From Acidovorax sp. SUPP3334 (GTDB lineage Bacteria > Pseudomonadota > Gammaproteobacteria > Burkholderiales > Burkholderiaceae_C), in assembly GCF_030159055.1 (NCBI RefSeq), contig NZ_BQXQ01000004.1, positions 62,001 through 126,000 of the forward strand: 64,000 nucleotides of DNA. The letters are read 5' to 3'. The position numbers and the translations under genes are program-made. Positions 7,965 to 17,824 of the stretch are shown one piece after another. The notes beneath the pieces are model-generated. The model saw nothing but the letters and a program-made list of their open reading frames with translations, did no database searches and was not told the DNA's origin. Position 1 is the stretch's first letter. Each line of letters starts with the position of its first letter.

Positions 7965-8678
7965 ATGAACGTTGCTCTGCTTTCGCGTCGATCGACGGTG
8001 AATCAGTTCCTGGTGGAGCTGCTCTCCCGGGGGGGGATTCAAGCCATGCTGCACGTCAGCATCACTGCGTTTCGCATGCAAGTGAGGCAACAGGCGTTCG
8101 ATGCCGTGATCCTTGAAGACTGCGGAGGAACGTTGGCAGAAGATCTGGGCCTCATCAAAACCTGTGTGTCCGATCAGATTCCGGTCGTGGTCGTCGGCGC
8201 GGAACTGCACGCTGGCTTCGGCGTCGCGTTGGCTTGCGGTGCGGTCGACTACATCAGCCTTTCGCGTGTCGGGCACGATGAGCTCAAGACCCGGCTGCGC
8301 GGACACATGGAAGCGCAGGCCTTCCAGGCGGCCCACCCGATCGATGTGGATGGCTGCCGGCTCGATCCGGCCAGGCTCTGCATCGTGCACGGCGACAAGA
8401 CCGTGGGGTTGACGCACCGGGAATGCGAATTGGCGTGCCTGCTTTTCTCCAAGCCGAACCAGGTGGTGTCTTTGCCGACCATCATTGCCAAAGTCTGGGG
8501 GCGCTCGGTCGAATCCAACAAGCGCACGCTGGAGCAGCACGTCTACAAACTCCGCACGAAGCTGCGGGAGGCCGGCTGCAAGCTGCGCGTTCAGGCCGCT
8601 TATGGACGGGGTTACCGGCTGTTGTCGCATGAGGGCACGGAGGCGGTGGGCAACGAATACACCGCGCTCTACTGGTAG
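7965..8678 (+). CDS. hrpG: OmpR-type regulator HrpG with degenerate receiver
   Basis: 237-aa protein from the preferred ATG (a GAGGG ribosome binding site ends 5 nt upstream); an in-frame ATG at 7854 would give 274 aa but lacks a ribosome binding site. The N-terminal receiver-like domain (MNVALLSRRSTVNQFLVEL to about residue 115) is followed by a winged-helix DNA-binding domain (VGLTHRECELACLLFSKPNQ, then SNKRTLEQHVYKLRTKL, ending AAYGRGYRLL). HrpG sits above HrpX in the Xanthomonas-type cascade. The receiver lacks the usual acidic pair after beta-1, has Glu where the phospho-Asp is expected (DAVILED) and lacks the conserved Lys before the last helix, so activation by classical phosphorylation is doubtful. 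Confidence 0.88.
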   Translation: MNVALLSRRSTVNQFLVELLSRGGIQAMLHVSITAFRMQVRQQAFDAVILEDCGGTLAEDLGLIKTCVSDQIPVVVVGAELHAGFGVALACGAVDYISLSRVGHDELKTRLRGHMEAQAFQAAHPIDVDGCRLDPARLCIVHGDKTVGLTHRECELACLLFSKPNQVVSLPTIIAKVWGRSVESNKRTLEQHVYKLRTKLREAGCKLRVQAAYGRGYRLLSHEGTEAVGNEYTALYW

Positions 8679-8724
8679 CGCGCTCCGTGGGGCGTGAGGG
8701 ACGCGGCCATTGCGCGCGGTACCC

Positions 8725-9176
8725 TCACACCTTCAACCAGATGTAGTCACCAGCGCAGATGCCATTGAAGGCTTCGTCGGTGGAGCTCAGCACGTTGTCT
8801 TTCCAGTAGCGTCCGTGCTCGGTGTAGTGCGTGAGCGTTTCCGCCAGCCAGGTACCGTTGATTTCCGGCGTCATCGGCACGCGCACGATCAGGATGATGC
8901 CTCCGTTGTCGGGATTGATGCCCGCTTGTGCCTGATCCTGGGCATACACGGTGAGGTTGGCCTCCAGCAGCAACCGGAAGATGGTCAGCGTGCGGCCCGC
9001 TGTGACGATGCCGAAGTGAAAATTCAGGTACATGGCCGCCGGATCGTTCTCGTAGTGGGACATCAGGATTTCAAATCCTTCCACTTCGATCCAGCCTTGC
9101 GCGAGCACCGCTTCGGCGTCCGGCAGGTCGATGGCCTCGCACAGTTCGGTGACTAGTTGGTTGTATTGATCAAGGC

Positions 9177-9180
<4 letters not shown>
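8725..9180 (-). CDS. hpaB: general T3S chaperone HpaB
   Basis: 151-aa acidic CesT/Tir-chaperone-fold protein closely matching HpaB of Xanthomonas: blocks VEGFEILMSHYENDPAAMYL, NFHFGIVTAGRTLTIFRLL and EANLTVYAQDQAQ are those of the family. HpaB escorts many effectors to the HrcN ATPase and, with HpaA, controls their release. The ATG overlaps the hpaA stop by 4 nt. It is the last gene of the hrcU-to-hpaB operon. A GTGAGGG/CCCTCAC inverted repeat (8694-8700 with 8722-8728) lies between the convergent hrpG and hpaB ends. Confidence 0.92.
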
Positions 9181-10240
<1,060 letters not shown>

Positions 10241-10244
<4 letters not shown>

Positions 10245-10504
10245 GGCGTGAACGTGGCTGCCAGCAGCCTTTGAGAAAATTGCAGCACGGTGGTGCCGAC
10301 CCAGGGCGCAGTGACCGCCACGGTGACCGTGACACAGATCAGTTTGATGCCTTGCGAAATGGCGGCATCCTGCAGCGACGTCACGGCCTGCACCAGCGCC
10401 ACGAGCAACCCGACGACGGCCGCTACAGCGACGGCGGGCATGGAAAGAATGAGGCACAGCATCAGCGCCTCAGAGGTCAATTGGACAATATTGTCGTGTG
10501 TCAT
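10241..10504 (-). CDS. hrcS: T3S inner-membrane export gate protein HrcS
   Basis: 87-aa protein with two hydrophobic hairpin helices (LSMPAVAVAAVVGLLVALVQ and KLICVTVTVAVTAPWVG), the size and topology of the SctS/FliQ export-gate subunit, with the conserved QAVTSLQD turn. It lies between hrcR and hpaA, overlapping hpaA by 4 nt. Confidence 0.95.
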
Positions 10505-10520
10505 GGCAGCCTCCTTTCAG

Positions 10521-11192
10521 TTATCGGTAGGTCAGTACCAGGCCGTGCATGACCTGGGACCATCCGTCGAGCACCACGAACAGCAAGAGCTTGAACGGAA
10601 TGGCGACGTTGGTGGGTGAAACCTGGGACAAGCCCATGGCGAGCAGCACGTTGGCGATGACCAGCTCCACGATCACGAAAGCCAGGTACAGCAAAAAGCC
10701 GATGCGAAAAGCGGCCGTCAATTCCGTGAGCAGGAACGCCGGAGCCACCACGATCAAGTCGTCGGCCAGCAAGGCCTTCGCGCGCTCCTGGGGCCATATC
10801 GCCTGTGCGGACTTCAAGAAAAACGCTTTTTCAGTAGGCTGGGCATGCTTGACCAGGAATTGGCGGAACGGCTCCTTGGCGGCGGATGCCGCCATCAGCA
10901 TCTGCTGGGTGTTCGAGCTTTGCGAGCTGGGCGGGGCTGCCTGGATCTTGTCGGCGGCCTCCATGGCCACCGGTGCCATGACATAGATGGAAATGATGAT
11001 GGCAATGCCGTTGAGCACCATGTTCGGCGGAACCTGCTGAATGCCCAGCGCGTTGCGCAGCAATCCCAGCACGACCACGACCTTGGTATAGGACGTCACC
11101 ACCATGGCCGCGAATGGAAGCAAGGCCAACGCCATGAGGGCGATGAAAAGCGAGGTGGGGTCCAGCCCCTGTACGGGCGACAGCGGGCTCAT
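10521..11192 (-). CDS. hrcR: T3S export gate protein HrcR
   Basis: 223-aa SctR/FliP homologue with an N-terminal membrane helix, the family signature TSYTKVVVVLGLLRNALG, a periplasmic loop and C-terminal helices ending FKLLLFVVLDGWSQVMHGLV. With HrcS and HrcT it forms the pore of the export apparatus. It overlaps hrcQ by 4 nt and precedes hrcS by 16 nt. Confidence 0.97.
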   Translation of the reverse strand: MSPLSPVQGLDPTSLFIALMALALLPFAAMVVTSYTKVVVVLGLLRNALGIQQVPPNMVLNGIAIIISIYVMAPVAMEAADKIQAAPPSSQSSNTQQMLMAASAAKEPFRQFLVKHAQPTEKAFFLKSAQAIWPQERAKALLADDLIVVAPAFLLTELTAAFRIGFLLYLAFVIVELVIANVLLAMGLSQVSPTNVAIPFKLLLFVVLDGWSQVMHGLVLTYR

Positions 11193-12232
11193 GGCAGCGC
11201 TTGCGTGGCGTCAGGGGTCTGGCCGATGCCCATGCGTTCGATGCGCACGCCGAGCTGTTCGCCAATGACGATCAGGCGACCGATGCCCACCACCTGGTCG
11301 TGGCACACGAGCCGCACGGTGGCGTCCCGCACTGGGGTGTCCAGCGTGATGACCGAGCCGGGGCCGAAGGCGGCCAGGTCGTCCAGCCGCACGCGGGCGC
11401 TATCGATTTCAAAAGCCACAGGGATGGACAGCTGGCCGACGGTGCCGATGTCGCTGTCCTCCGGCAGCGCACTCTCCGGTATGGGGGCACTGCCGGCCTG
11501 CGGTGCAGCGTCCAGCGTGGCTTGGTGGGAGTCGATATCGAGTTGTGCGGTGGTTTCCATGGAGGCGCCCATTCCAAAAGACAAGTGGCAATGAAGGGAT
11601 GCCGACGCGGCGGCAGACAAACCGGTGAGCAGCACGTCGCCCGAACCGATCGACTGTAGGTCGGCGGAACGAAACGCCTTGCGAACGAGGCGAATGCGGC
11701 AGGCGACACGCAACGCGAAAAGGTGGTTGGCGCTCGCTGGTATCGACGCACTGAGCAGTGCCTGGATCTGCCCCGCCATCGCTTCGTCCATGGCCTGCAG
11801 GCCGACGCGCCGGTTCCGCGCCACGACCTCGAAGGGAGCCGACCCTTTGCCGAGGTCCATGCCATGAAGAACGAGCCCTGGCAGCCCGGCCTGAAAAGGT
11901 GCCAGCGTCTTGACCATCAACGATTGGGCGACGTCACGCGCCAGCGCGGCTTCCGGCAGGCGCGCAGCCATCTCCAGGGCGGGCCAGTCTGCCGTGGGCA
12001 CGCAAAGGCTCAGAGAGCCCTGCGCGCATTGGAATGCCATGTCAATGCGTTTGGCGGGAACATCGGGTGCCCGGCTGACCACGGCTCCGGGATTGCCCGT
12101 CAGTGCCTGAACCCAGCGTATGAACCGTCGATCAAAGACTACCCGTGCCAGCCGCGCCTCGCCCTGATCCACGGACGGCAGATACCTGGCAAGGTCATTG
12201 GTGGGGGAAGCCGGCGGCTTGACTGTGTTCAA
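11189..12232 (-). CDS. hrcQ: T3S cytoplasmic ring protein HrcQ
   Basis: 347-aa SctQ/FliN-type sorting-platform protein. The C-terminal SpoA domain (about residues 270-340) shows VAFEIDSARVRLDDLAAFGP and VRLVCHDQVVGIGRLIVIG. The N-terminal two-thirds is the variable Hrp2-specific part. Translation appears to start at a TTG immediately after the hpaP stop; the next in-frame ATG is about 65 codons in and would remove conserved sequence. The stop overlaps the hrcR ATG. Confidence 0.9.
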   Translation of the reverse strand: MNTVKPPASPTNDLARYLPSVDQGEARLARVVFDRRFIRWVQALTGNPGAVVSRAPDVPAKRIDMAFQCAQGSLSLCVPTADWPALEMAARLPEAALARDVAQSLMVKTLAPFQAGLPGLVLHGMDLGKGSAPFEVVARNRRVGLQAMDEAMAGQIQALLSASIPASANHLFALRVACRIRLVRKAFRSADLQSIGSGDVLLTGLSAAASASLHCHLSFGMGASMETTAQLDIDSHQATLDAAPQAGSAPIPESALPEDSDIGTVGQLSIPVAFEIDSARVRLDDLAAFGPGSVITLDTPVRDATVRLVCHDQVVGIGRLIVIGEQLGVRIERMGIGQTPDATQALP

Positions 12233-12235
12233 GGG

Positions 12236-13009
12236 TCATTCCAGGTCGATGTCGATGCTGCGTTGCGGGTTCGTGCTCAGGCGGGACAACAACCCATGCA
12301 GTTGATCGCGATGTAATGAGATTAGGCGGCGCGACTCGGATGAGACTGTGTGGAAGCGAAGCGTCATGGCATACGACGAAAGCCCCAGAGCCAGTTCGCA
12401 ATCCGGGAGCACTTGCGGGTCCATGGGCACCGTGACGGACAGCGATTGAAAGGCCGGATCCGCGCGCCGGCACAGATCGGTAATGATCTGCGCCGTGTCG
12501 ATCAACCATTTCGGCGGCTGCGCGTCGGTGGCGGTCCCCATCGCTCCTGCGCCTTGGACCGGCGGACGATCGCCTGGCAGGTCTTCCCCCGGCTCCGCTG
12601 CGGATGGGGCATGTGCCAACGGGGGCGGCAAGGTATCGCCCTGGATGAAAAAGTAGCGTGGCGGCGGCTGAGGCTGCGCCTCAGGCGCTGCGGCCGGCGC
12701 ACCGGACTGTGCCGGTGCACCGTCCCGCTCGTCTTCCTGAGGCGGCTCGTCTTGCGAACCTTGCCGTTCACCGCGCTCTTCGTCGTCCGAGTCGGGCGGA
12801 TCGGCCTGTAGCCCCTCCAGGGAGGGGAAAAATGCGTCGGCGAACTCGGCCGCATCCGCTTCGCCAGGGCTTGGCTGGGGCACGGCGGGTGGAAACAGTT
12901 CACGTCGAAATCGCTCTTGTGCGTTCGGGCGTGGCAGTACCGCGGCGGTGGCGGCGGCTGGATGCGCGACCTTGCGCAAGACATGGTCGGGACGCTGGAG
13001 GGATGCCAT
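12236..13009 (-). CDS. hpaP: T3S substrate-specificity switch protein HpaP (HpaC/HrpP type)
   Basis: 257-aa protein between hrcV and hrcQ, the hpaP position in Xanthomonas and Ralstonia. A long acidic, Pro- and Gln-rich N-terminal half (disordered) is followed by a compact C-terminal domain (about residues 165-257; PKWLIDTAQIITDLCRRADP, then LALGLSSYAMTLRFHTVSSE) typical of the switch proteins that bind the HrcU cytoplasmic domain. Predicted role: stop secretion of pilus and rod subunits when the needle or pilus is complete. The 11-nt gap to hrcV and 3-nt gap to hrcQ mark it as part of the operon. Confidence 0.82.
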   Translation of the reverse strand: MASLQRPDHVLRKVAHPAAATAAVLPRPNAQERFRRELFPPAVPQPSPGEADAAEFADAFFPSLEGLQADPPDSDDEERGERQGSQDEPPQEDERDGAPAQSGAPAAAPEAQPQPPPRYFFIQGDTLPPPLAHAPSAAEPGEDLPGDRPPVQGAGAMGTATDAQPPKWLIDTAQIITDLCRRADPAFQSLSVTVPMDPQVLPDCELALGLSSYAMTLRFHTVSSESRRLISLHRDQLHGLLSRLSTNPQRSIDIDLE

Positions 13010-13020
13010 TGCCGCGTGCC

Positions 13021-15075
13021 TCAGGAAACCCGGCCGATGGGCCGCAATTCCACCTGGGTCCCCAGTTCCTGGAACGAGTAGACGCGCAGCCAGTCCAGGC
13101 GGCTTTCAATCATCTTCTTCACGTAGCGGCGAATGTCCATGGAGGTCACCAGCGCCACGCCGGGCTGCCTGGCGTTGTCGGCAACCGCTGCAATGCGTTC
13201 GGTCAGATCGCGTGCATCGTCGGGCGACATGGCGAGGTAGTTGCCGGCCGGCGTCGGCTTGATGCAGCCGCGGATGGCCTGCTCGATGTCCGGATCCAGC
13301 AGGATGGCCGACAGGTGCCGCTGGCCGCTCGTGGCTTCGTGGGCGAGATAGCGGCCCAGGTCGGATCGCACGTATTCGGTGAGCAGCAACAGGTCTTTCT
13401 CTTTCGGACCCCAGACGATCAGGCTCTCGAAGATGCTGCGGATGTTGCGGATCGGAACCTGCTCTTCCAGCAGCCTTCGCAGCACTTCGGCCATGCGCTG
13501 CAGGGGCATGATCTTCTGTACTTCCGCCACGAGACCCGGATACTCCGGCGTGCTGCGCTCCATGACCCACTGCACTTCCTGCACCCCCATGAAGAGGTGG
13601 GCATGCCGCTGCAGCATGCCCATGACCTCACGGGCGATCACCTGTTCCACATCGATGCACACGCCCTCTCGCTGGGCAGCGGGCACGGCTTCGGGCGCGA
13701 TCCAGAGTGAAGCCGCGTTTCCCAGCGCGGGACCATGGCTCTGCGCCGAGGCGGCCAGCGGCGATTGCGGGTCCAGAAGCAGCAGCATGCGGCCCGGCAA
13801 CTCCGGTTGCGCGACAGGCACGTCGTTGATCAGCACCTCGTAGCGCAGGCCGGACAGATCGGAGGTCACCCACATCGCGGCACCCGGAAACGGCAGGCCC
13901 AGCCGTGATTGCAAGCCTTCTCGCTCCTTGTTCAATGCCGCGTTGAGCCGCTCGGCGTCGATCAGCTTTCCCAGCGCTTCCGACATGCGGATAGACAGCG
14001 GCTTGGCAAACTCCGGCGCCTTTTGCTGGATGGAAGGTGCGTCGCCTTTCGCACCTTCGCGCATCAGCGCTGCAATCGGTTTGGACAGCGAATTGCCTGC
14101 GAGCCGCAGGCGCTTCTTGGTCAGGAAATGGCCCCCGAACACCAGCCCCGCCGCCAGCAGCGCGAACGGAATCAAGGGAAAGCCTGGAATGAAGCCGAAG
14201 CCCACGGTGAGGGCGGCCGCCAGGTACATCGAGCGTGGATTGCGGGTCAGCTGCTCCGTCATGTCCTCGCCGAGGGAGGTCGGCTTGGTCTTGTGCTCGT
14301 CCGTCACGCGGGTGGTCAGGACACCGGCTGCCATACAGATGAAAAGCGCAGGAATCTGCGACACCATCGCGTCGCCGATGGACAGCACCGCGAAGCGGTT
14401 AGCGGCTTCACCGGCGGTCATGTTGTGGTACATGATCCCCACGACGACCCCGGCGAGAATGTTCACCATCGTGATGATCAGCCCGGCGATGGCGTCGCCT
14501 TTCACGAACTTCATGGCTCCGTCCATGCCGCCGTGCAACATGCTTTCCATGCCCAGATGCGCCCGTTTTCGCTTGGCCTCGTCCGGTGTCAGCAGGCCGG
14601 CACGCAGGTCTGCATCGATGCTCATCTGCTTGCCGGGCAGGGCGTCCAGCGTGAAGCGGGCTCCGACTTCCGCGACGCGCTCCGACCCTTTGGCGATCAC
14701 GATGAATTGCACGATGGTGATCACCAGGAACACCACGATCCCCACCACCAGATTGCCCCCCACCACGAGTTGCCCGAAGCTTTCGATCAGATGGCCGGCG
14801 TCTGCGTGCAGCAAGATGGCTTTGGTGGAAGCGATGTTCAATGCCAGCCGAAACAGCGTGGTGAACAGCAGCAGAGAAGGAAAGGTCGAGAGAGACAGCG
14901 CATCCGGAATGAACAGAACCGTCATCAGCAGCAGGATGCTCACCGTGAGATTGATGGCCAGCAATGCGTCGATCAGCATCGTGGGCAGCGGCAGGATCAT
15001 CAGTGCGATCACGCCGACGAGAAAGCCCGCCATCGTGACGTCGTTGACCAGGGTGGAGTCGAAGCGTTTGGTCAT
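13021..15075 (-). CDS. hrcV: T3S major export gate protein HrcV
   Basis: 684-aa SctV/FlhA homologue. The N-terminal half has seven or eight membrane helices with the FHIPEP-family segment FRLALNIASTKAILLHADAG and the cytoplasmic loop GARFTLDALPGKQMSIDADL. The C-terminal half (about residues 330-684) is the cytoplasmic nonameric ring domain that docks chaperone-effector complexes. It follows hrcU by 27 nt and precedes hpaP by 11 nt. Length and motifs are normal. Confidence 0.98.
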   Translation of the reverse strand: MTKRFDSTLVNDVTMAGFLVGVIALMILPLPTMLIDALLAINLTVSILLLMTVLFIPDALSLSTFPSLLLFTTLFRLALNIASTKAILLHADAGHLIESFGQLVVGGNLVVGIVVFLVITIVQFIVIAKGSERVAEVGARFTLDALPGKQMSIDADLRAGLLTPDEAKRKRAHLGMESMLHGGMDGAMKFVKGDAIAGLIITMVNILAGVVVGIMYHNMTAGEAANRFAVLSIGDAMVSQIPALFICMAAGVLTTRVTDEHKTKPTSLGEDMTEQLTRNPRSMYLAAALTVGFGFIPGFPLIPFALLAAGLVFGGHFLTKKRLRLAGNSLSKPIAALMREGAKGDAPSIQQKAPEFAKPLSIRMSEALGKLIDAERLNAALNKEREGLQSRLGLPFPGAAMWVTSDLSGLRYEVLINDVPVAQPELPGRMLLLLDPQSPLAASAQSHGPALGNAASLWIAPEAVPAAQREGVCIDVEQVIAREVMGMLQRHAHLFMGVQEVQWVMERSTPEYPGLVAEVQKIMPLQRMAEVLRRLLEEQVPIRNIRSIFESLIVWGPKEKDLLLLTEYVRSDLGRYLAHEATSGQRHLSAILLDPDIEQAIRGCIKPTPAGNYLAMSPDDARDLTERIAAVADNARQPGVALVTSMDIRRYVKKMIESRLDWLRVYSFQELGTQVELRPIGRVS

Positions 15076-15102
15076 GGAATGTTCCTGGAGGTGAGAGTCT
15101 GG

Positions 15103-16176
15103 TCAGGCGGAAGGGGGAGACCAAGCCGCGTTGCTGCTGAGCTGATCGAGGTCCGCCACCCAGCGCAGCACCACGGCAACGGCTTCGAGCAAGTCCTCGG
15201 AGACAGGCTGGTTGAGCGGCAGGCGGTGAAGTGCCCGTGCCAAAGGCGGGTTGGCGATGATCGGCACGCGGTTGGCGGTCGCCAGGCCGCGGATCATCGC
15301 AGCCTGATCGTCCATGCCTTTGGCCACGATGATGGGCAGTGGCGTCACGCCTTCTTCGTAGAACAGCGCCACCGCGTAGTGCGTGGGATTCGTGACCACC
15401 ACCGTTGCACCCGGAACGCGTTCTTGTGGCGGACTGTTGGCCAGCTCGTCGCGCAATGCTCTCTGCTGGCCCTTGACGTGGGGGTCGCCATCGCTGTCCT
15501 TGCGCTCGCGCTTGATGTCGTCCTTGCTCATTCGCTGATCGCGCATGAACAGCCACCGCTGCATGCCGAAGTCCACCGGGCCGATGATCAGGAACACGAG
15601 GCAGGAAAAGCCCACCAGCCGCAGCATGGAGCTCCATGCCACCTGCCCCGCGCCATCGACCGACAGATAGGCCGAGCCCACGATCAGGGGCACGAGGCTG
15701 AGAACGATCTGCCAGATCACGGCACCCAGCGCCACCGCCTTGATGATCGATTTGGCAAGCTCGACGAGCGAGCGCAAGTTGATCAGTTTCTTGAGACCCT
15801 CGGCAGGATTCAGTTTCTCGAATTTCGGCTGGATGGCTTCGAACGAGATGATGACGCCGACCTGGGCCATCATCGCGATGACGGCGACCAGCACCGACAC
15901 GGCCACCAGGGAAAAAGCCGCAATCGCTCCGTCCAGCACCATGGATGAAATCAGGGCCATCACCTGCTGGGTGTCTTTTGCCTGAATGCCCTGGTGCACG
16001 GCGGTCTTCACCACCTTCGCGACGTGGTCGTAGAGCATGGGTCCGGCGCCCATCAAGACGAGGAGCGAAGCGATCAGAATGGCTGCGGCCACCAAGTCCT
16101 GGCTCTTGGGAACCTCGCCCTTCTTGCGGGCGTCCATGAGCTTCTTGTCGGTGGCTTCTTCCGTTTTTTCTGACAT
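15103..16176 (-). CDS. hrcU: T3S export switch protein HrcU
   Basis: 357-aa SctU/FlhB homologue with four membrane helices in the first about 210 residues and a cytoplasmic autoprotease domain. The NPTH self-cleavage motif is present near residues 263-266 (VVVTNPTHYAVALFYEEG), so the switch should be active. It is first in the minus-strand operon hrcU-hrcV-hpaP-hrcQ-hrcR-hrcS-hpaA-hpaB and is divergent from hrpB7. A PIP-like element with a spacer one base too long precedes it. Confidence 0.97.
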   Translation of the reverse strand: MSEKTEEATDKKLMDARKKGEVPKSQDLVAAAILIASLLVLMGAGPMLYDHVAKVVKTAVHQGIQAKDTQQVMALISSMVLDGAIAAFSLVAVSVLVAVIAMMAQVGVIISFEAIQPKFEKLNPAEGLKKLINLRSLVELAKSIIKAVALGAVIWQIVLSLVPLIVGSAYLSVDGAGQVAWSSMLRLVGFSCLVFLIIGPVDFGMQRWLFMRDQRMSKDDIKRERKDSDGDPHVKGQQRALRDELANSPPQERVPGATVVVTNPTHYAVALFYEEGVTPLPIIVAKGMDDQAAMIRGLATANRVPIIANPPLARALHRLPLNQPVSEDLLEAVAVVLRWVADLDQLSSNAAWSPPSA

Positions 16177-16215
16177 GGTGGGCTCGGTGGTCGCGGGATG
16201 CGATAGGGTCCACGC

Positions 16216-16277
16216 AATCTAGTTCTGTACAAGCGCTGCCGTGCGGGCAATGCGAAGTGCTTGCCCTTGCAGGCGAA
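16216..16277 (-). promoter_or_regulatory. PIP-like box and -10 element for the hrcU operon
   Basis: On the minus strand TTCGC (16277-16273), a 16-nt spacer, TTCGC (16256-16252), then 30 nt to TAGATT (16221-16216). The consensus is TTCGB-N15-TTCGB followed by 30-32 nt and YANNNT, so only the inner spacer deviates by one base. It lies about 40 nt upstream of the hrcU start. Confidence 0.6.
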
Positions 16278-16313
16278 TGCGGCGGCGGTCGAACCTTCTG
16301 TTGCGTGCCAACG

Positions 16314-16375
16314 TTCGCTTGGCCGTGATTGCCTTCGGCCATGGACTGTGGCGAAGGGCCGAGCACTTCTAGTCT
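16314..16375 (+). promoter_or_regulatory. PIP box and -10 element for hrpB7-hrcT
   Basis: TTCGC (16314-16318), N15, TTCGG (16334-16338), 31 nt, TAGTCT (16370-16375): a full match to the HrpX-responsive PIP promoter. It is divergent from the PIP-like box of hrcU in the same intergenic region. Confidence 0.88.
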
Positions 16376-16422
16376 TGCCTCCAGATAGCCGTTCGATGTC
16401 GTTCGGCCACTGGAGAGGATCC

Positions 16423-16959
16423 ATGAGCACTATCAAGGGGTTGCGCATCCTCGTGCGCCTGAAGAAGCGGCGTGTCGAGCAGGGCGAGGCAGCATTGCAG
16501 GAAAGTGCCCGGCAGCGCGACAGCGACCAGGCTGCGCACGAAGCTGCCGTGTCCGAGGAGCAGCAAGTGCAGCAGGCCGAGCAGGCTGTGCGCGACCGGC
16601 TGGGCGCGACCACCACGCGACCACAGGGCTTTCATGCGCAGGAGGTGGTCACGCTGCAAATGCTGGTGAAGGAGGCCGAAGGGCAAACCACCGACGCCGC
16701 GAAAAAAACCCGGCGTGCCGCAGAGCAGGTGGAGGCCGCCCTCCAGCGCGTGGCCGAACGCGAGTTCGCGCTGCGGCGGGCGACCCAGCAACTGGAAGGC
16801 ACTGAACTCCGTCTTGAAAAAGCCATCCAGGATGCCGAGCGCGCCCAGGAAGATGCCCAAGACGAAGAGGCAGAAGAAACAGCCGTCGCCCGAATGCTGG
16901 CCGGCACCCGCGCAGCGGCGCGCAGCCGTTTGCAACTCGCTGGCGGCGCAAAGGCCTGA
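16423..16959 (+). CDS. hrpB7: T3S coiled-coil stalk protein HrpB7
   Basis: 178-aa, almost entirely helical and charged protein (LKKRRVEQGEAALQESARQR, RRAAEQVEAALQRVAEREFA) that precedes hrcT by 1 nt, as hrpB7 does in Xanthomonas and Ralstonia. It is the SctO/FliJ/YscO-class stalk that links the HrcN ATPase to HrcV. The start is the ATG after a GGAGAGG ribosome binding site; upstream in-frame starts lie in the promoter. Sequence identity between HrpB7 proteins is low, so the name depends on position and coiled-coil character. Confidence 0.8.
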   Translation: MSTIKGLRILVRLKKRRVEQGEAALQESARQRDSDQAAHEAAVSEEQQVQQAEQAVRDRLGATTTRPQGFHAQEVVTLQMLVKEAEGQTTDAAKKTRRAAEQVEAALQRVAEREFALRRATQQLEGTELRLEKAIQDAERAQEDAQDEEAEETAVARMLAGTRAAARSRLQLAGGAKA

Positions 16960-16960
16960 G

Positions 16961-17824
16961 ATGGATTCCTCATTTCAGCAGGGGCTGAACCTTTTCCAGT
17001 TCGCCCTGGACATCAAGGGCCTCATCGCGGTGCTGGCCATGTCCACGGCGCGCATCTATGTCGCCATGCTCGTGATGCCCGCCACCAACGACACGCTGCT
17101 TTATGGGCGCACCCGCAGTGGACTGGTGATCGTGCTGGGTGCATTCGTGGCCTGGGGCCAGCCCGCTGAAATGCTGAAGTCCGTGACGATCCTGGAGATG
17201 GTGGTGCTGGTGGTGAAGGAGGGGCTGATCGGAATGCTGATCGGCTTTGCGGTCGGCACCGTGTTCTGGGTGGCCGAGAGCGTCGGGATGCTGATCGACA
17301 ACCAGGCCGGCTACAACAACATCCAGCAGACCAATCCGCTCAGCGGTCAGCAAAGTACGCCGGTAGGCAATCTGCTGTCCCAACTGGCCATCGTCGGCTT
17401 TTACATGCTGGGGGGCATGCTGGTCTTCGTCGGACTGCTTTTCGATTCCTACGAATGGTGGCCTTTGACCGGCCTCATGCCCAACTGGCCCGTCCTGATG
17501 GAGCGCTTCCTGCCGACGGAGGTCACCAACTACGCCGAAACCGTGCTCAAGATCGCCGGCCCGGTGATCGTGATCCTGATGCTGATCGACCTGGGCATCG
17601 GCCTGCTGGGAAAGGCTGCTGAAAAGCTGGAGCCCAACAGCCTGGCGCAGCCCATCAAGGGCGCAACGACCATGCTGCTCCTCGTGCTACTGGTGGGCGT
17701 GTTTTTCCAGCAGGTCCGGCCGCAGCTGACATTGCGCCCGGTGGCCGAGCGCATCAAGCGCCTGTTGTCTCCCTCGCTTGCCCCTCCTTCGCTGGCGCCG
17801 TCACTGGCGGTGCCCCATGGCTGA
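16961..17824 (+). CDS. hrcT: T3S export gate protein HrcT
   Basis: 287-aa SctT/FliR homologue with six hydrophobic helices (for example LIAVLAMSTARIYVAMLVMP and VLKIAGPVIVILMLIDLGIG) and the conserved segment NQAGYNNIQQTNPLSGQQST. It completes the HrcRST pore. In most Hrp2 clusters hrpB7-hrcT ends the hrpB operon directly after hrcN; here the pair is on the opposite strand and almost 10 kb from hrcN. Confidence 0.97.
   Translation: MDSSFQQGLNLFQFALDIKGLIAVLAMSTARIYVAMLVMPATNDTLLYGRTRSGLVIVLGAFVAWGQPAEMLKSVTILEMVVLVVKEGLIGMLIGFAVGTVFWVAESVGMLIDNQAGYNNIQQTNPLSGQQSTPVGNLLSQLAIVGFYMLGGMLVFVGLLFDSYEWWPLTGLMPNWPVLMERFLPTEVTNYAETVLKIAGPVIVILMLIDLGIGLLGKAAEKLEPNSLAQPIKGATTMLLLVLLVGVFFQQVRPQLTLRPVAERIKRLLSPSLAPPSLAPSLAVPHG

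Noticed and set aside
13909-15948. 679-aa plus-strand open frame antisense to hrcV/hrcU
   Set aside because: His/Gln/Arg-rich composition typical of an antisense frame; hrcV and hrcU are unmistakable on the other strand.
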